A stretch of DNA of 50,762 nt from Pseudomonadota bacterium (GTDB lineage Bacteria > Pseudomonadota > Gammaproteobacteria > Burkholderiales > Burkholderiaceae_C), in assembly GCA_021841865.1 (NCBI GenBank), contig JAKCDM010000011.1, positions 1 through 50,762 on the forward strand. The letters are read 5' to 3'. Below the pieces are notes generated by a model. The model did no database searches. It was not told the DNA's origin and was given only the letters and a program-made list of their open reading frames with translations. Positions 1-9,239 of this stretch are shown here, piece by piece (position 1 is the first letter of the stretch; the number at the start of each line of letters is the position of its first letter). The position numbers were made by a program, and so were the translations under genes.

Positions 1-2
1 TC

Positions 3-509
3 GACGCGGCGCGCCCGGGATCGAGCAGCAGCTACCACCTGCTGCGCCTGGACGCGCTCGGGCAGCATGGTTTCGCCGCGCAGCGCCGCCTGGACTGGCG
101 CGTGGACGCGCAGTACAGCCCGCAGCCGCTGGTGTTCGCCGAGCAGTTCGGCATTGGCGGCGCGCGCAGCGTGCGGGGCTACCCGGAGACGGCGCTGGTG
201 GGCGATTCGGGCGCCTCGGGCAGCCTGCAGTTCAGCGTGCCGCTGGCGCAGGGGGCCAGGGGGACGCCGGAGGCCGCGGATGGGCTGCGCGCGGTCAGTT
301 TCATCGATGCCGGCACGGTGGCCGACCGCCAGGGCGTGCAGTGCCTGCCGGGGCAGACGCGCTGCAGCATCTGGGGCGCCGGGGTGGGGCTGCGAGTGCG
401 CATCGAGTCGGCGTTGCTGCGCCTGGACCTGGCGCGAGCCGGCGAGACCGCGGGCGGCACGCAGCGCGGCGACTGGCGCGTGCACGCCGATCTTGTGTTC
501 GCCTTGTGA
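3..509 (+). CDS. TpsB-type outer-membrane transporter (ShlB/FhaC/HecB family), C-terminal part
   Basis: The open frame runs in from the left edge, so only the last 168 residues are seen. It shows the end of a beta-barrel of the polypeptide-transport (Omp85/TpsB) superfamily: the motif GARSVRGYPE matches the conserved VRGY/F tip of loop L6 that folds back into the barrel, and the protein ends in alternating beta-strand sequence (WRVHADLVFAL) finishing in a hydrophobic residue pair typical of outer-membrane barrels. In the family this protein recognises the TPS domain of one partner exoprotein and moves it across the outer membrane. The stop is 14 nt before the start of a TPS-domain exoprotein, which is the usual tpsB-tpsA order. 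The N-terminal POTRA domains lie outside the window. Identification of the family is firm; the substrate is inferred from the neighbour. Confidence 0.88.
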   Translation, partial: DAARPGSSSSYHLLRLDALGQHGFAAQRRLDWRVDAQYSPQPLVFAEQFGIGGARSVRGYPETALVGDSGASGSLQFSVPLAQGARGTPEAADGLRAVSFIDAGTVADRQGVQCLPGQTRCSIWGAGVGLRVRIESALLRLDLARAGETAGGTQRGDWRVHADLVFAL

Positions 510-523
510 CGAGGACCCTGGCC

Positions 524-3500
524 ATGCGCAAAGCTTCGCAGCACCGTAGTGCCCCGGGCCGCAGGCCCGGCCCGCGGCTGCAGCCCGTGGCGTGGAGCGT
601 GGCGGCGGCGCTGTCGGTGATGGCGCAGGCCTCGGCCGGCGCAGCCGGGCTTCCCACGGGCATGCAGGTGGTGGCCGGGCAGGCGGTGGCCACGCAGTCG
701 GGCAGCACGTTGAACATCCAGACCGGGCAGCGCACGGTGCTGGACTGGAACAGTTTTTCCATCGGCGCGGGCAACCAGGTGGTGTTCCGGCAGCCGGGGG
801 CGAGCAGCGCGGTGCTCAACCGGGTGGTCGGGCAGGATCCGTCGAACATCCTGGGCGAGTTGCGCAGCAACGGGCAGGTGTGGCTGATCAATCCCAACGG
901 CGTGCTGTTCGGCGCCGGCGCGCGCGTGGACGTGGCGGCGCTGGTGGCGTCGACGCTGGACATCGACAACCGGTCGTTCCTGGCCGGTGCGGGGGTGCTG
1001 AGCGCCGTGCCCGGCAGCCGCGCCGCGGTGGTCAACCAGGGCAGCATCCGCACGCCGTACGGAGGGCAGGTGCTGCTGGTGGGCGCCAGCGTGAGCAACC
1101 GCGGCAGCATCGAGGCACCCGGCGGGCGAGCGTCGCTGCTGGCGGCCACGCAGGTGCAGCTGGCCGACAGCAACACGCCGTTCATGAGCTTCCAGGTGCC
1201 GTCGCTGTCCGGGCTGGCCAGCCAGGAGGGCTCGGTGGCGGCCGGGGACGTGGACATCTACGGCGCGGTGGTGAACCAGCAGGGCAGCGTGGTGGCCACC
1301 GGTACCGCCCAGGATGCCGCCGGGCATATCGTGCTGCGCGCAGCGGCGGACACCACGCTGGGCGCCGGCAGCCTCACTCAGGCGCGGGGCGGCTCGGTGG
1401 ACATCGCCAGCAGTCAGGGCGCGGTGAACGTGGCAGGCGCGGTCGATGCCAGCGCGGCCGCAAGCGGCAACGGCGGCGGCATCACGGTAGGTGCGACGTC
1501 GATCGATGTCGCGCAGGGCGCCAGCCTGCGCGCCGATGCGGCGGGCAGCGGCAACGGCGGCAGCATCGCGCTGCGCGCGACCGGCTCGACCACGGTGCTC
1601 GGGGCTCTGAGCGCGCGAGGCGGCCAGCTGGCGGGCAACGGCGGGCGCATCGAGACCTCGGCGGGCAGCGCGCTCGACCTGCTGACCGCGCCCGATGCTT
1701 CGGCTCCGAACGGCCAGGCCGGGCAGTGGCTGATCGACCCCTACGACGTGAACATCGTCTCGGGCAGCGGCACGGCGACCAACCTGGGCAGCGGCCCGAG
1801 CTACACGGCAAGCGCCAGCGGGGCGACCATCGACCCGAGCGTGATCGAGTCCGCGCTGAATGCGGGGACCAACGTCACGATCTCGACCGGGGGCGCAAGC
1901 CCGGGCACCGATGCCGGCAACATCACGGTGAGCAGCCCGATCAGCGTGAGCACGCCCGCGGCGGGCGCCACGCTGAGCCTGGAGGCGTGGAACAACATCA
2001 CGATCAACAGCTCGATCAGCGCCTCCAGCGGTAGTGGCGCGGGAGCGTTGAACCTGAACCTCGACGCCAACCGGAAGGCAGGCGCCGGAACGACCACCAT
2101 CGCGTCCACCGGCAGTATCGATCTCAACGGCGGCACGCTCGACATGGGTGGGGCGGACACGCTGCTCAACGGGGGCACGCTGCAGAGCCTGAAGGTGCAG
2201 GGCATCGGCTTGCTCGAGGCCACGGCCGAGAGCAACAGCACGCTGAACAACGTCGACGTCGCTGCCTACATGCAGATCGATCCCGGTGCGAGGGTCACGG
2301 CCCTGGGCACGCTGACCATCGATGCCAGCGGATCGGTGAACATGAACAACGCCACGATGGCGGGCATCGGGCCGGTGCTCAGCCTGCAGGGGCCGGCGCC
2401 GCTGCTGACCGGCTCCGGCACCCTGAACCTCGACGACAACTCGACCCTCGCGCTCGGGGCCAACGCGACGCTTGCCTCGGGCGTGTCGATCGACGTCGGC
2501 AACGAAACTTCCGCCTATCAGTCGACGACCGCGACCATCCAGGGCCTGGGGGGCTTCGTGAACCACGCCCGGATCACCGTCGGCTGCTCGTACTGTGCGG
2601 GGGTCTCGGGGCTCCAGGCGCTGCAGATCGACTCCATCAACGGAACCTGGATCAACGCGGGCACGATCCAGGCCGACTACGGGGTTGTCGACCTTCTGGG
2701 CAACTGGAGCAACGCCGCCGGGACCCTGGACAACGAGAATGGCCTGATGCTGCTGGACGGGGCTTTCACGACCGCCGACCTGGGCCAAGTGATCAACAAC
2801 GGCGGCAGCTTCGCGCTGGCGTCGCAGGGGGCCTGGAACAACCAGGGCCAGACCTACAACATCGACAACATGGGGGGGCTGCTGCTGGCGGGAGGCTCGG
2901 TCTCGGGCGGCACGCTGACGAGTTCCGGCAGCAATGTCATCGAGGCCGCTCCGACTTCTTACTCGCAGCCGCTGACGAACGTCGGCACCGGCCTGCCGCA
3001 GTCCAGCATCGATGCGTGGGGCTCGACCAGCACCTTGAGTGGTGTCACGCTGAATGCGCCCCTCGTGATCGATCCGGCGGCCACGGTCCAGGTCCCCGAC
3101 ACCCTGACCCTGGGCAGTCAGGGGGGAATCGCGGTCGGCGGCCCCGGCGGTTTGTATTCCGCGGCAAGCGGCGTTGCGGTGCTGGACTTCACCGGTGCAG
3201 GCAGCACGCCGCAGTTGCTTGGGCAGGGAATCGTCGATCTGCTCGGCTCGGCCGATGTCGCTTCGAGCGCGGCGGCATCGACGTTGACCATCGGTTCGGG
3301 TGTCACCGTGGCCGGCGATACTCCGTCAGGCAACGTGGTCGGTAGCGCCGGCGCGAACCTGCTCAACCAGGGAACCCTGGTCGCACCTGCGTCGGGCTCG
3401 CTGCAACTGGTCGGCAGCAGTCTGCAGAACGCCGGTGTCGTCGAGGCCGATGCGGGCGGCACCATCGCGACCGGTGGTCTCGACCTGAGCAATGCCGCGT

Positions 3501-5341
3501 CCGGAACCGTGCTCGGCACGGGGGTCATCGATCTGGGCTCCTCACAGGCCGGCGCTCCGGCCGGAACCCTGATCAACTCCGGAACCATCGACCCGGGAAT
3601 CGCCGCGGGCTCCACCGGCACGTTGACCGTGCAGGGAAATCTCTCGCTGACGCCCAGCGGAACCGTGCACGTGGACATCGCCGGGCCGCTGGCCGGAACC
3701 GGCTACGACGTGCTGGACGTCACCGGAGCGGTGGCCGCCGGCGGAACGCTCGATGTCGCTGCCTCGGGCAGCTACACGCCTGGCGCCACGGACAGCTTCG
3801 CGTACCTGCCTTTCGGCAGCAACAGCGGAGCGTTTTCCAACGTGGTGTTCCATGCGCCGGCGGCGCAATGGGGCCTGGTCAACACCCTTCAAGGCTCCGA
3901 CTGGGCGCTGCAGCATCAAGCCGTCGTGCCGCCTCCTCCTCCTCCGCCACCGCCGCCACCGCCTCCTCCTCCGCCACCGCCACCGCCACCGCCGCTGCCG
4001 CCTCCACCGACGACGACGACGACGACGACGACGACCGCTGCGGGCGGCGGAACGCCGGGCGCCGCAGGGTCCGCGGCTGCGGCCGCCGGCGTGCTGCAGT
4101 CGGTGCTCGGATTCGCGCAGGTGGGGCCGTCGCAAGCGGGCGCGAGCCCGGCCTCGCCAATGCGCGGGGCGGCGCCGGCAGCGCTGTCGCGCCTTCTCTC
4201 CGGCGCATCCGGCGCGGGGCTTTCCGGAGCCTCGACGGCGATCGTGAATTTCGTCCCCGCGGAAACGCCCGCCGCATCGCCGACCGGCGAAGCCGCCGGG
4301 CCGGTGGGCGGGCTTGCGCCCGCGGCCGTGCCCGCGCTCGCGCGGGTGCCGCAGTACCTGTACCTGGACTCGGACCTGTCCAACCTGTATTTCCGCGTGC
4401 TGCCGCTGCACAGCATGGGGCGTGGCGAGATCGGCCACGTGCTCGACGCGCGCAACGCCTACATGCGGCAGTTGTTCTCGCGCGCCAATGGCGAGCTGGC
4501 GTCGAACCCGGGCCTGGCCGGGGTCCCGGACTGCAAGCCCGGGCAGGACCCGGCCGGCGGGACCTGCCTGTACGTGCCGCCGCGGCACCCATTGCCCGAT
4601 GACGGGCCGCGCGTGGCGCGCGCCGTGGTGGTGGGGCTCGACGACTACAGCGACCCGCGGATTCCGCGCCTGATCGGCACGGTTCCCGACGCGACGTCGA
4701 TCGGCCGGCTGTTGCACGCGGACATGGGCTACCGAGTGCAGCTGCTGCGCAATCCGGGCAAGCGCGAGCTGATCGGCGCGCTCAACACGCTGATCGCGCA
4801 TGCCGGGCCGAACGACAGCATCCTGGTGTATTACGCCGGGCACGGTGACACGGTCGACAGCACGGGGCAGGGCTACTGGATTCCCAGTGACGCCGATCCG
4901 GACGATCCGCGGGGCTGGGTGTCGAACGTGGACATCGATCGCCTGCTGCAGCGTGCGCGCAGCCGGCAGATCGCGGTGATCTCGGACAGCTGCTACTCGG
5001 GCCAGTTCGTGCAGAACCGCAAGGTGGTGGACTTGCGCAAGGTGCCCCCGATCAGCACCTTGCTGCGCCGGCGAGCGGTGACGGTGATGTCCTCGGGCGG
5101 GGACGAGCCGGTGGCAGACACCGGGGCCGACGGGCATTCGGTGTTCGCGTCCGACCTGATGCGCAGCCTGCGCGCGATTCGCGGCTGGCGCAACGGCGAC
5201 GCGGTGTTCCGCCAGGTGCGCGTCGGGGTCGAGAGCGTGCTGCCGCAGTCGCCGCGCTACGGCGCGGTGCTCAGCGCCGGACACCAGCCCGGGGCCGACT
5301 ATGTGTTCGAACGCAGCAGCATCGAGGAAGCCGCGCGGTGA
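524..5341 (+). CDS. TpsA-type exoprotein (filamentous-hemagglutinin-like TPS domain) with C-terminal caspase-like domain
   Basis: A 1605-aa predicted secreted protein. The start at 524 is chosen because it follows the tpsB stop by 14 nt and opens with a basic, then hydrophobic, signal-like stretch (about residues 1-43). Residues about 44-290 look like a TPS/hemagglutination-activity domain, with INPNG at 122-126 matching the family NPNG motif. Residues about 290-1130 are Gly/Ser/Ala/Asn-rich repeats expected to form a beta-helix. A proline tract (1136-1162, interrupted by Leu1158) and nine threonines (1163-1171) form a hinge. Residues about 1365-1530 resemble peptidase C14: VVVGLDDY, then YYAGHG with the dyad His1440, then SDSCYSG with Cys1490. 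The family role would be secretion through the upstream TpsB; the caspase part could be a protease acting at the surface or after release. A caspase fold with both catalytic residues on a TpsA is unusual. The protease activity is inference. Confidence 0.85.
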   Translation: MRKASQHRSAPGRRPGPRLQPVAWSVAAALSVMAQASAGAAGLPTGMQVVAGQAVATQSGSTLNIQTGQRTVLDWNSFSIGAGNQVVFRQPGASSAVLNRVVGQDPSNILGELRSNGQVWLINPNGVLFGAGARVDVAALVASTLDIDNRSFLAGAGVLSAVPGSRAAVVNQGSIRTPYGGQVLLVGASVSNRGSIEAPGGRASLLAATQVQLADSNTPFMSFQVPSLSGLASQEGSVAAGDVDIYGAVVNQQGSVVATGTAQDAAGHIVLRAAADTTLGAGSLTQARGGSVDIASSQGAVNVAGAVDASAAASGNGGGITVGATSIDVAQGASLRADAAGSGNGGSIALRATGSTTVLGALSARGGQLAGNGGRIETSAGSALDLLTAPDASAPNGQAGQWLIDPYDVNIVSGSGTATNLGSGPSYTASASGATIDPSVIESALNAGTNVTISTGGASPGTDAGNITVSSPISVSTPAAGATLSLEAWNNITINSSISASSGSGAGALNLNLDANRKAGAGTTTIASTGSIDLNGGTLDMGGADTLLNGGTLQSLKVQGIGLLEATAESNSTLNNVDVAAYMQIDPGARVTALGTLTIDASGSVNMNNATMAGIGPVLSLQGPAPLLTGSGTLNLDDNSTLALGANATLASGVSIDVGNETSAYQSTTATIQGLGGFVNHARITVGCSYCAGVSGLQALQIDSINGTWINAGTIQADYGVVDLLGNWSNAAGTLDNENGLMLLDGAFTTADLGQVINNGGSFALASQGAWNNQGQTYNIDNMGGLLLAGGSVSGGTLTSSGSNVIEAAPTSYSQPLTNVGTGLPQSSIDAWGSTSTLSGVTLNAPLVIDPAATVQVPDTLTLGSQGGIAVGGPGGLYSAASGVAVLDFTGAGSTPQLLGQGIVDLLGSADVASSAAASTLTIGSGVTVAGDTPSGNVVGSAGANLLNQGTLVAPASGSLQLVGSSLQNAGVVEADAGGTIATGGLDLSNAASGTVLGTGVIDLGSSQAGAPAGTLINSGTIDPGIAAGSTGTLTVQGNLSLTPSGTVHVDIAGPLAGTGYDVLDVTGAVAAGGTLDVAASGSYTPGATDSFAYLPFGSNSGAFSNVVFHAPAAQWGLVNTLQGSDWALQHQAVVPPPPPPPPPPPPPPPPPPPPPPLPPPPTTTTTTTTTAAGGGTPGAAGSAAAAAGVLQSVLGFAQVGPSQAGASPASPMRGAAPAALSRLLSGASGAGLSGASTAIVNFVPAETPAASPTGEAAGPVGGLAPAAVPALARVPQYLYLDSDLSNLYFRVLPLHSMGRGEIGHVLDARNAYMRQLFSRANGELASNPGLAGVPDCKPGQDPAGGTCLYVPPRHPLPDDGPRVARAVVVGLDDYSDPRIPRLIGTVPDATSIGRLLHADMGYRVQLLRNPGKRELIGALNTLIAHAGPNDSILVYYAGHGDTVDSTGQGYWIPSDADPDDPRGWVSNVDIDRLLQRARSRQIAVISDSCYSGQFVQNRKVVDLRKVPPISTLLRRRAVTVMSSGGDEPVADTGADGHSVFASDLMRSLRAIRGWRNGDAVFRQVRVGVESVLPQSPRYGAVLSAGHQPGADYVFERSSIEEAAR
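3929..4036 (+). repeat. Proline/threonine codon repeat (hinge of the TpsA protein)
   Basis: Thirty-six consecutive codons encode 22 Pro, one Leu, four Pro and nine Thr. The Pro codons mix CCT, CCG and CCA, while eight of the nine Thr codons are ACG, giving a pure (ACG)8 run at 4010-4033. Such runs can change length by replication slippage; in frame steps would lengthen or shorten the hinge between the secreted stalk and the caspase-like domain. Confidence 0.9.
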
Positions 5342-6786
5342 GCATGCTGCGGCGCATCGCTGCGTTGCTCAACCACCTTGGGGGGCAATTCCTGTACGAG
5401 GCGATGATTCGCACCCTGCGAGGCTCGCTGTTCATCGGCGGCGCGGCGGTGGTGCTGACGTCCACCGGTGCCTGGAAATACCTGCTCAGCAGCTTCGCCG
5501 CGCACGATTTCGTGCAGGCCAGCCGTTTGAGCGTGGCAGCCGGCCCGCTGCCCTCGGTGGCCACGGTGCTGATCGACGACCGTGGCTACCGGGACTATTT
5601 CGGGGAGCGCTCGCCCCTGGATCGCCAGCGCCTGCTGAAGCTGATGCAGACCATCGACGCGGCCACGCCCAGGGCTCGCGCCATCGTCGTGGACCTGGAC
5701 CTGGCTCCGTTGCCCGGGCACGCGCAGCGGGCCTTGCTGGACTTCCTCACCAGGCACCGCGCGCGCTGGGTGATCGCGGCCCCCGAGTTGACGGCGATGC
5801 CTGCGTCACCGGGACGCGCGTACTGGCGTCGGGCCCTGTGCCATGCCGGCGTGCGCATGGGCTGGCCCTACATTCCCTACGACTTCGGTTACGCGTCGAC
5901 GGCCTTCCAGTTCCGCGGCTCGCTGAGCCAGGCGGCGATCGACCCCGCGTTCCACTGCGACAACCTCGGCAGTACCCTGCTGCGCGGGCGCACCGGGCCT
6001 GGCGCGCTGCGTCGCGTCAGCGTGCCGATGGCGCCGCAGTACCTGCGCGACGGACTGGTGCTGCCTTTCGGGGGCGACCTGGGCCAGCTGCGGGCGCTGC
6101 TGCTGGCGACCTCGCCGCGCTGGGTCGTGCTGGGCGGAAGCTGGGGCAAGAGCGACCTGCAGAGCACGCCGCTGGGTCGACGTTACGGCGCGCAACTGCA
6201 CGCCGCGGCCATCGCCGGGCACCTGCAGGGCGAGCGCATGGCGCCGCTGGGGCTGCAGATCCTGGTGACGTGGCTGTTCCTGGCCTGCGTCGACGTGGTG
6301 ATCGGCCTGCTCTACATGGCCGTCGAGCGTTCGCTGCTGTCGTGGAGCCTGCTGTACGCGGGCCACCGCTTCATCGTGCAGCGAATCTGGCCGCTGGTGC
6401 TGGTCGCGGTGGTGGTCGCCTCGGTGCTGCTGGCCTCGGACGCCAGCGCCGAACTGCGCGTGCACACGGGGTACTGGATCCCGTCGGCGGTGCTGGGCGG
6501 CGGCGCCATCGTGCATCTGGTGTTCGTCTGGAATTGGGGGCTGAACAAGATGGTGCGCTACGACAGCGTGGGCGCTGCCTGGCACCAGGTGGTGGTGGTG
6601 CCCATCCAGGGCGACTGGAAGGCCGCCCGGCATGCGCTGCACCTGCTGCGCAACCATTCGCGCCGAACTCCGGTCGACGGCGAGCTGAGCGCTCCGCGCG
6701 CGGTGTTCGAGCTGGTGGCGGCGCTGTCGAGTCTGCTGATCCAGACCGGCCTTCCGCTGCTGGCGTTTTCGTCGGCCTTGCATTGA
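5338..6786 (+). CDS. CHASE2-like domain membrane protein
   Basis: A 482-aa membrane protein. The GTG start at 5338 overlaps the exoprotein stop (GTGA), which suggests translational coupling; ATG at 5344 is an alternative start. One membrane segment lies near residues 30-50, followed by an extracytoplasmic domain of about 250 residues that reads like CHASE2: VATVLIDDRGY, then a helix, then ARAIVVDLDLAP (about 73-122). Three further membrane segments follow (about 303-326, 350-368, 380-401) and a last one at 463-481. This one-plus-three arrangement is the standard CHASE2 layout, but no kinase, cyclase or other cytoplasmic output domain follows. CHASE2 is an extracellular sensor module; here it may sense or anchor something for the exoprotein system. 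The domain call is by eye from the beta-strand/helix pattern and is moderately sure. Confidence 0.7.
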   Translation: MSMLRRIAALLNHLGGQFLYEAMIRTLRGSLFIGGAAVVLTSTGAWKYLLSSFAAHDFVQASRLSVAAGPLPSVATVLIDDRGYRDYFGERSPLDRQRLLKLMQTIDAATPRARAIVVDLDLAPLPGHAQRALLDFLTRHRARWVIAAPELTAMPASPGRAYWRRALCHAGVRMGWPYIPYDFGYASTAFQFRGSLSQAAIDPAFHCDNLGSTLLRGRTGPGALRRVSVPMAPQYLRDGLVLPFGGDLGQLRALLLATSPRWVVLGGSWGKSDLQSTPLGRRYGAQLHAAAIAGHLQGERMAPLGLQILVTWLFLACVDVVIGLLYMAVERSLLSWSLLYAGHRFIVQRIWPLVLVAVVVASVLLASDASAELRVHTGYWIPSAVLGGGAIVHLVFVWNWGLNKMVRYDSVGAAWHQVVVVPIQGDWKAARHALHLLRNHSRRTPVDGELSAPRAVFELVAALSSLLIQTGLPLLAFSSALH

Positions 6787-6808
6787 TCGTTTCTTGGAGG
6801 GAAGACTC

Positions 6809-7603
6809 ATGGCCATCAGGTTCTCAGCCGCCTTCGGCGGCCTGCCGGGATTGCTCGCCTGCCTGTCGGCGATTGCCGTGCCGGCGCACGCCGCGACCCC
6901 CTGCATGGTGCTGGGCGACGCGTCGGCCAAGGTGGCCTCGGTCGAAGGGGTGCGCTCGCCGGTGTTCGAGACGGCCGATTGCGCGAAGCTGCGGCTGGTC
7001 TCGGGGCATGCACTGGCCAGCTGGGTCGACACGCAGGGCAAGCCGAAGCTGCTGCCGATCAGCGCTTCCGGCGTTGCGCAGGTCCCGCGGCCGGGAAGCG
7101 AGGAGCGCTCGGTGCGGGTGGCCTGGTCGGAACTGACGTCGACCCGCGCGGACCAGAAACCCGCGTACATGAGGGGCATGGGCACGCCGCATCCGGTCGG
7201 CGTGTACGTTCCGCGCGACGGACTGGCGGTGCCTGGCAGCGCGGAGAAGGGCGCCCGTGTCCGTGTCGAGCCTCTTGCCGCGGGGGCCGGCAAGCCGACC
7301 GTGCTGAGCTCGGCGGCGGGCAAGGCGGTACGGCTCGGCCGCGATCTGCTGCATCCCGGCGTCGCCTACCGCGTCGAGGTCGATGCATCCGGGCACAAGA
7401 CCCTGCTGGAGTGGCGGGTCGTCAGCAGCGCCAGGCAGTCCGAGATCGACTCCGGGCTGCAGCGGATCTCGTCGCAGGTCCAGGACCCGTTGCAGCGGGA
7501 GATCGTGACCGCCATGCTGTACGACCAGCTCAAGCTGGGCACCAACCTGTCGCTGCTTGCTCCGCATCTGCGCGCGAGTCGTGTCGCCAGCGACGGCAGA
7601 TGA
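6809..7603 (+). CDS. Secreted protein of unknown family, last gene of the TPS cluster
   Basis: A 264-aa protein. ATG at 6809 is chosen because GGAGGGA (6796-6802) precedes it at good spacing and because it opens with a signal peptide ending near AHAA (about residues 25-30). I do not recognise a named family. The middle (about 130-215) looks like beta-sandwich sequence with the pattern PGVAYRVEV; the tail (about 216-264) is helical. It follows the CHASE2-like gene by 22 nt. In cyanobacteria, clusters of TpsB, hemagglutinin, CHAT and CHASE2 genes often carry a secreted DUF928 protein; this one has a similar size, secretion signal and layout, but I see no clear sequence match and do not assign it. 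It is probably a periplasmic or surface partner of the exoprotein. Confidence 0.72.
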   Translation: MAIRFSAAFGGLPGLLACLSAIAVPAHAATPCMVLGDASAKVASVEGVRSPVFETADCAKLRLVSGHALASWVDTQGKPKLLPISASGVAQVPRPGSEERSVRVAWSELTSTRADQKPAYMRGMGTPHPVGVYVPRDGLAVPGSAEKGARVRVEPLAAGAGKPTVLSSAAGKAVRLGRDLLHPGVAYRVEVDASGHKTLLEWRVVSSARQSEIDSGLQRISSQVQDPLQREIVTAMLYDQLKLGTNLSLLAPHLRASRVASDGR

Positions 7604-7606
7604 CGC

Positions 7607-7631
7607 CGTGGGGGCATGATGCGCCCCCATG
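7607..7631. terminator. Hairpin between convergent genes, likely terminator
   Basis: A 9-bp stem (CGTGGGGGC with GCCCCCATG, one G-T pair) closes a 7-nt loop three bases after the stop of the secreted-protein gene. No T-run follows on either strand. Its place between converging genes suggests it ends transcription from both sides, but this is inferred. Confidence 0.45.
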
Positions 7632-7718
7632 CGGCGTCGAGGGCCGCGCCGGCATGCTGACCCGCTTCGACGCGTTGCCCGCGCCCGCCGCTCAGGTCAG
7701 CAGGTCAGCACATGGAGC

Positions 7719-9101
7719 TCAGCACTCGATGATGTTGACGGCCAGCCCGCCGCGCGAGGTTTCCTTGTACTTGCTGCGCATGTCGGCCCCGGTCTGGCGC
7801 ATGGTCTTGATGACCTGGTCCAGCGACACCAGGTGCTGGCCGGTGCCGCGCAGCGCCATGCGCGCCGCGTTGATGGCCTGCACCGCCCCCATCGCGTTGC
7901 GCTCGATGCACGGCACCTGCACGAGCCCGCCGACGGGGTCGCAGGTCAGGCCGAGATGGTGCTCCATGCCGATCTCGGCGGCGTTCTCGACCTGGGCCAC
8001 GCTGCCGCCGAGCACCGCGCACAGCGCGCCCGCGGCCATGCTGCAGGCCACGCCGACCTCTCCCTGGCAGCCCACCTCGGCGCCCGAGATGGATGCGTTT
8101 TCCTTGTAGAGCAGGCCGATGGCCCCGGCGGTGAGCAGGAACTCGATCACCCCCTGTTCGTCGGCCCCCGGGCACAGGCGGGCGTAGTAGTGCAGCACGG
8201 CGGGGACGATGCCGGCGGCGCCGTTGGTGGGGGCGGTGACCACGCGCCCGGCGCAGGCGTTCTGCTCGTTGACGGCCAGCGCCCACAGGTTGACCCAGTC
8301 GAGCGCGCGCAGCGGGTCGCGGGCATCGGGCTGGCCTTGCGCGGCCAGCGCGCGCCACAGCGCCGGCGCGCGCAGGCGCACGTGGAAGCCGCCCGGCAGT
8401 TCGGATGGCTCGGCGCGGCAGCCGCGGGCCGCGCATTGCTGCATGGCCTGCCAGATGCGCAGCAGACCGGCATCGATCTGCGCATCGCTGCGCCACGCGC
8501 GTTCGTTGATGCGCATCACGTCGGCCACCGAGCAGCGCAGGCGCGCGCAGGCCTCGACCAGCTCGGCAGCGCTGTGGAAAGGCAGCGCGAGCGCCGGGCC
8601 GGGCTGCGCGGCGCGGCCCTGCGCCAGGGTCTGCGCGTCGACCACGAAGCCGCCGCCGATCGAGTAGTACTCCTGCTCCAGCAGCGCCTGGCCGGCGTGG
8701 TCGAAGGCGGAAAAGCGCATGCCGTTGGGGTGCAGCGGCAGCGCGCGCCCGGACTCGAACAGCAGGTCCTTGCGCTCGTGGAAAGGCAACGCTCGCCGGC
8801 CCAGCAGCAGCAGCGTGCCCGAGCTGCGCAGCTGCTGCAGCCGGGAATCGATGGTGTCGACGTCGACTCCGTCGGGGGTTTCGCCCATCCAGCCCAGCAG
8901 CACGGCGCGGTCGCTGGCGTGGCCGCGCCCGGTGGCCGACAGCGAGCCGTACAGCCGGCACACGACGCGCGCGGTGCGCTCGAGCAGGCCCTGGCTGTCG
9001 AGCTCGACGGCGAAGGCGCGCGCAGCGCGCATCGGGCCCACGGTGTGCGAGCTCGACGGACCGATGCCGATGCGGAACAGGTCGAATACCGAGACAGCCA
9101 T
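7719..9101 (-). CDS. sdaA: L-serine ammonia-lyase (L-serine deaminase), iron-sulfur type
   Basis: A 460-aa cytosolic enzyme that converts L-serine to pyruvate and ammonia with a [4Fe-4S] cluster. The N-terminus ([17 protein letters not shown]) is the family signature for the ACT-like beta domain. The catalytic alpha domain carries the cluster cysteines in [10 protein letters not shown] and in CDP...VPC, as in E. coli SdaA and the Legionella enzyme. The protein ends in IIEC: the C-terminal Cys tail is known in the family to enter the active site. The length matches the single-chain type (about 455-460). The gene stands alone, converging on the secretion cluster, with no regulator beside it. 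Identification is firm. Confidence 0.96.
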   Translation of the reverse strand: MAVSVFDLFRIGIGPSSSHTVGPMRAARAFAVELDSQGLLERTARVVCRLYGSLSATGRGHASDRAVLLGWMGETPDGVDVDTIDSRLQQLRSSGTLLLLGRRALPFHERKDLLFESGRALPLHPNGMRFSAFDHAGQALLEQEYYSIGGGFVVDAQTLAQGRAAQPGPALALPFHSAAELVEACARLRCSVADVMRINERAWRSDAQIDAGLLRIWQAMQQCAARGCRAEPSELPGGFHVRLRAPALWRALAAQGQPDARDPLRALDWVNLWALAVNEQNACAGRVVTAPTNGAAGIVPAVLHYYARLCPGADEQGVIEFLLTAGAIGLLYKENASISGAEVGCQGEVGVACSMAAGALCAVLGGSVAQVENAAEIGMEHHLGLTCDPVGGLVQVPCIERNAMGAVQAINAARMALRGTGQHLVSLDQVIKTMRQTGADMRSKYKETSRGGLAVNIIEC

Positions 9102-9239
9102 CGCGTCGTTCCCCCCGGAAATGCGTGCGGGCGCCGGCGGCCCCCACCGGCCTCATGCTAGGTGCAATGGGGGGGAGGCGCCACAGCGGCCACGCCGCGG
9201 CTGGGGGCTTGCACTGCGTCGTGCCTGCCGGTGGGGCGT

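Noticed and set aside
179-2788. Long antisense open frame (869 codons) opposite the TpsA gene
   Set aside because: Its protein is Arg/His/Ala-rich with no motif; long antisense frames are normal in DNA of this GC content, and the sense frame has clear TPS features.
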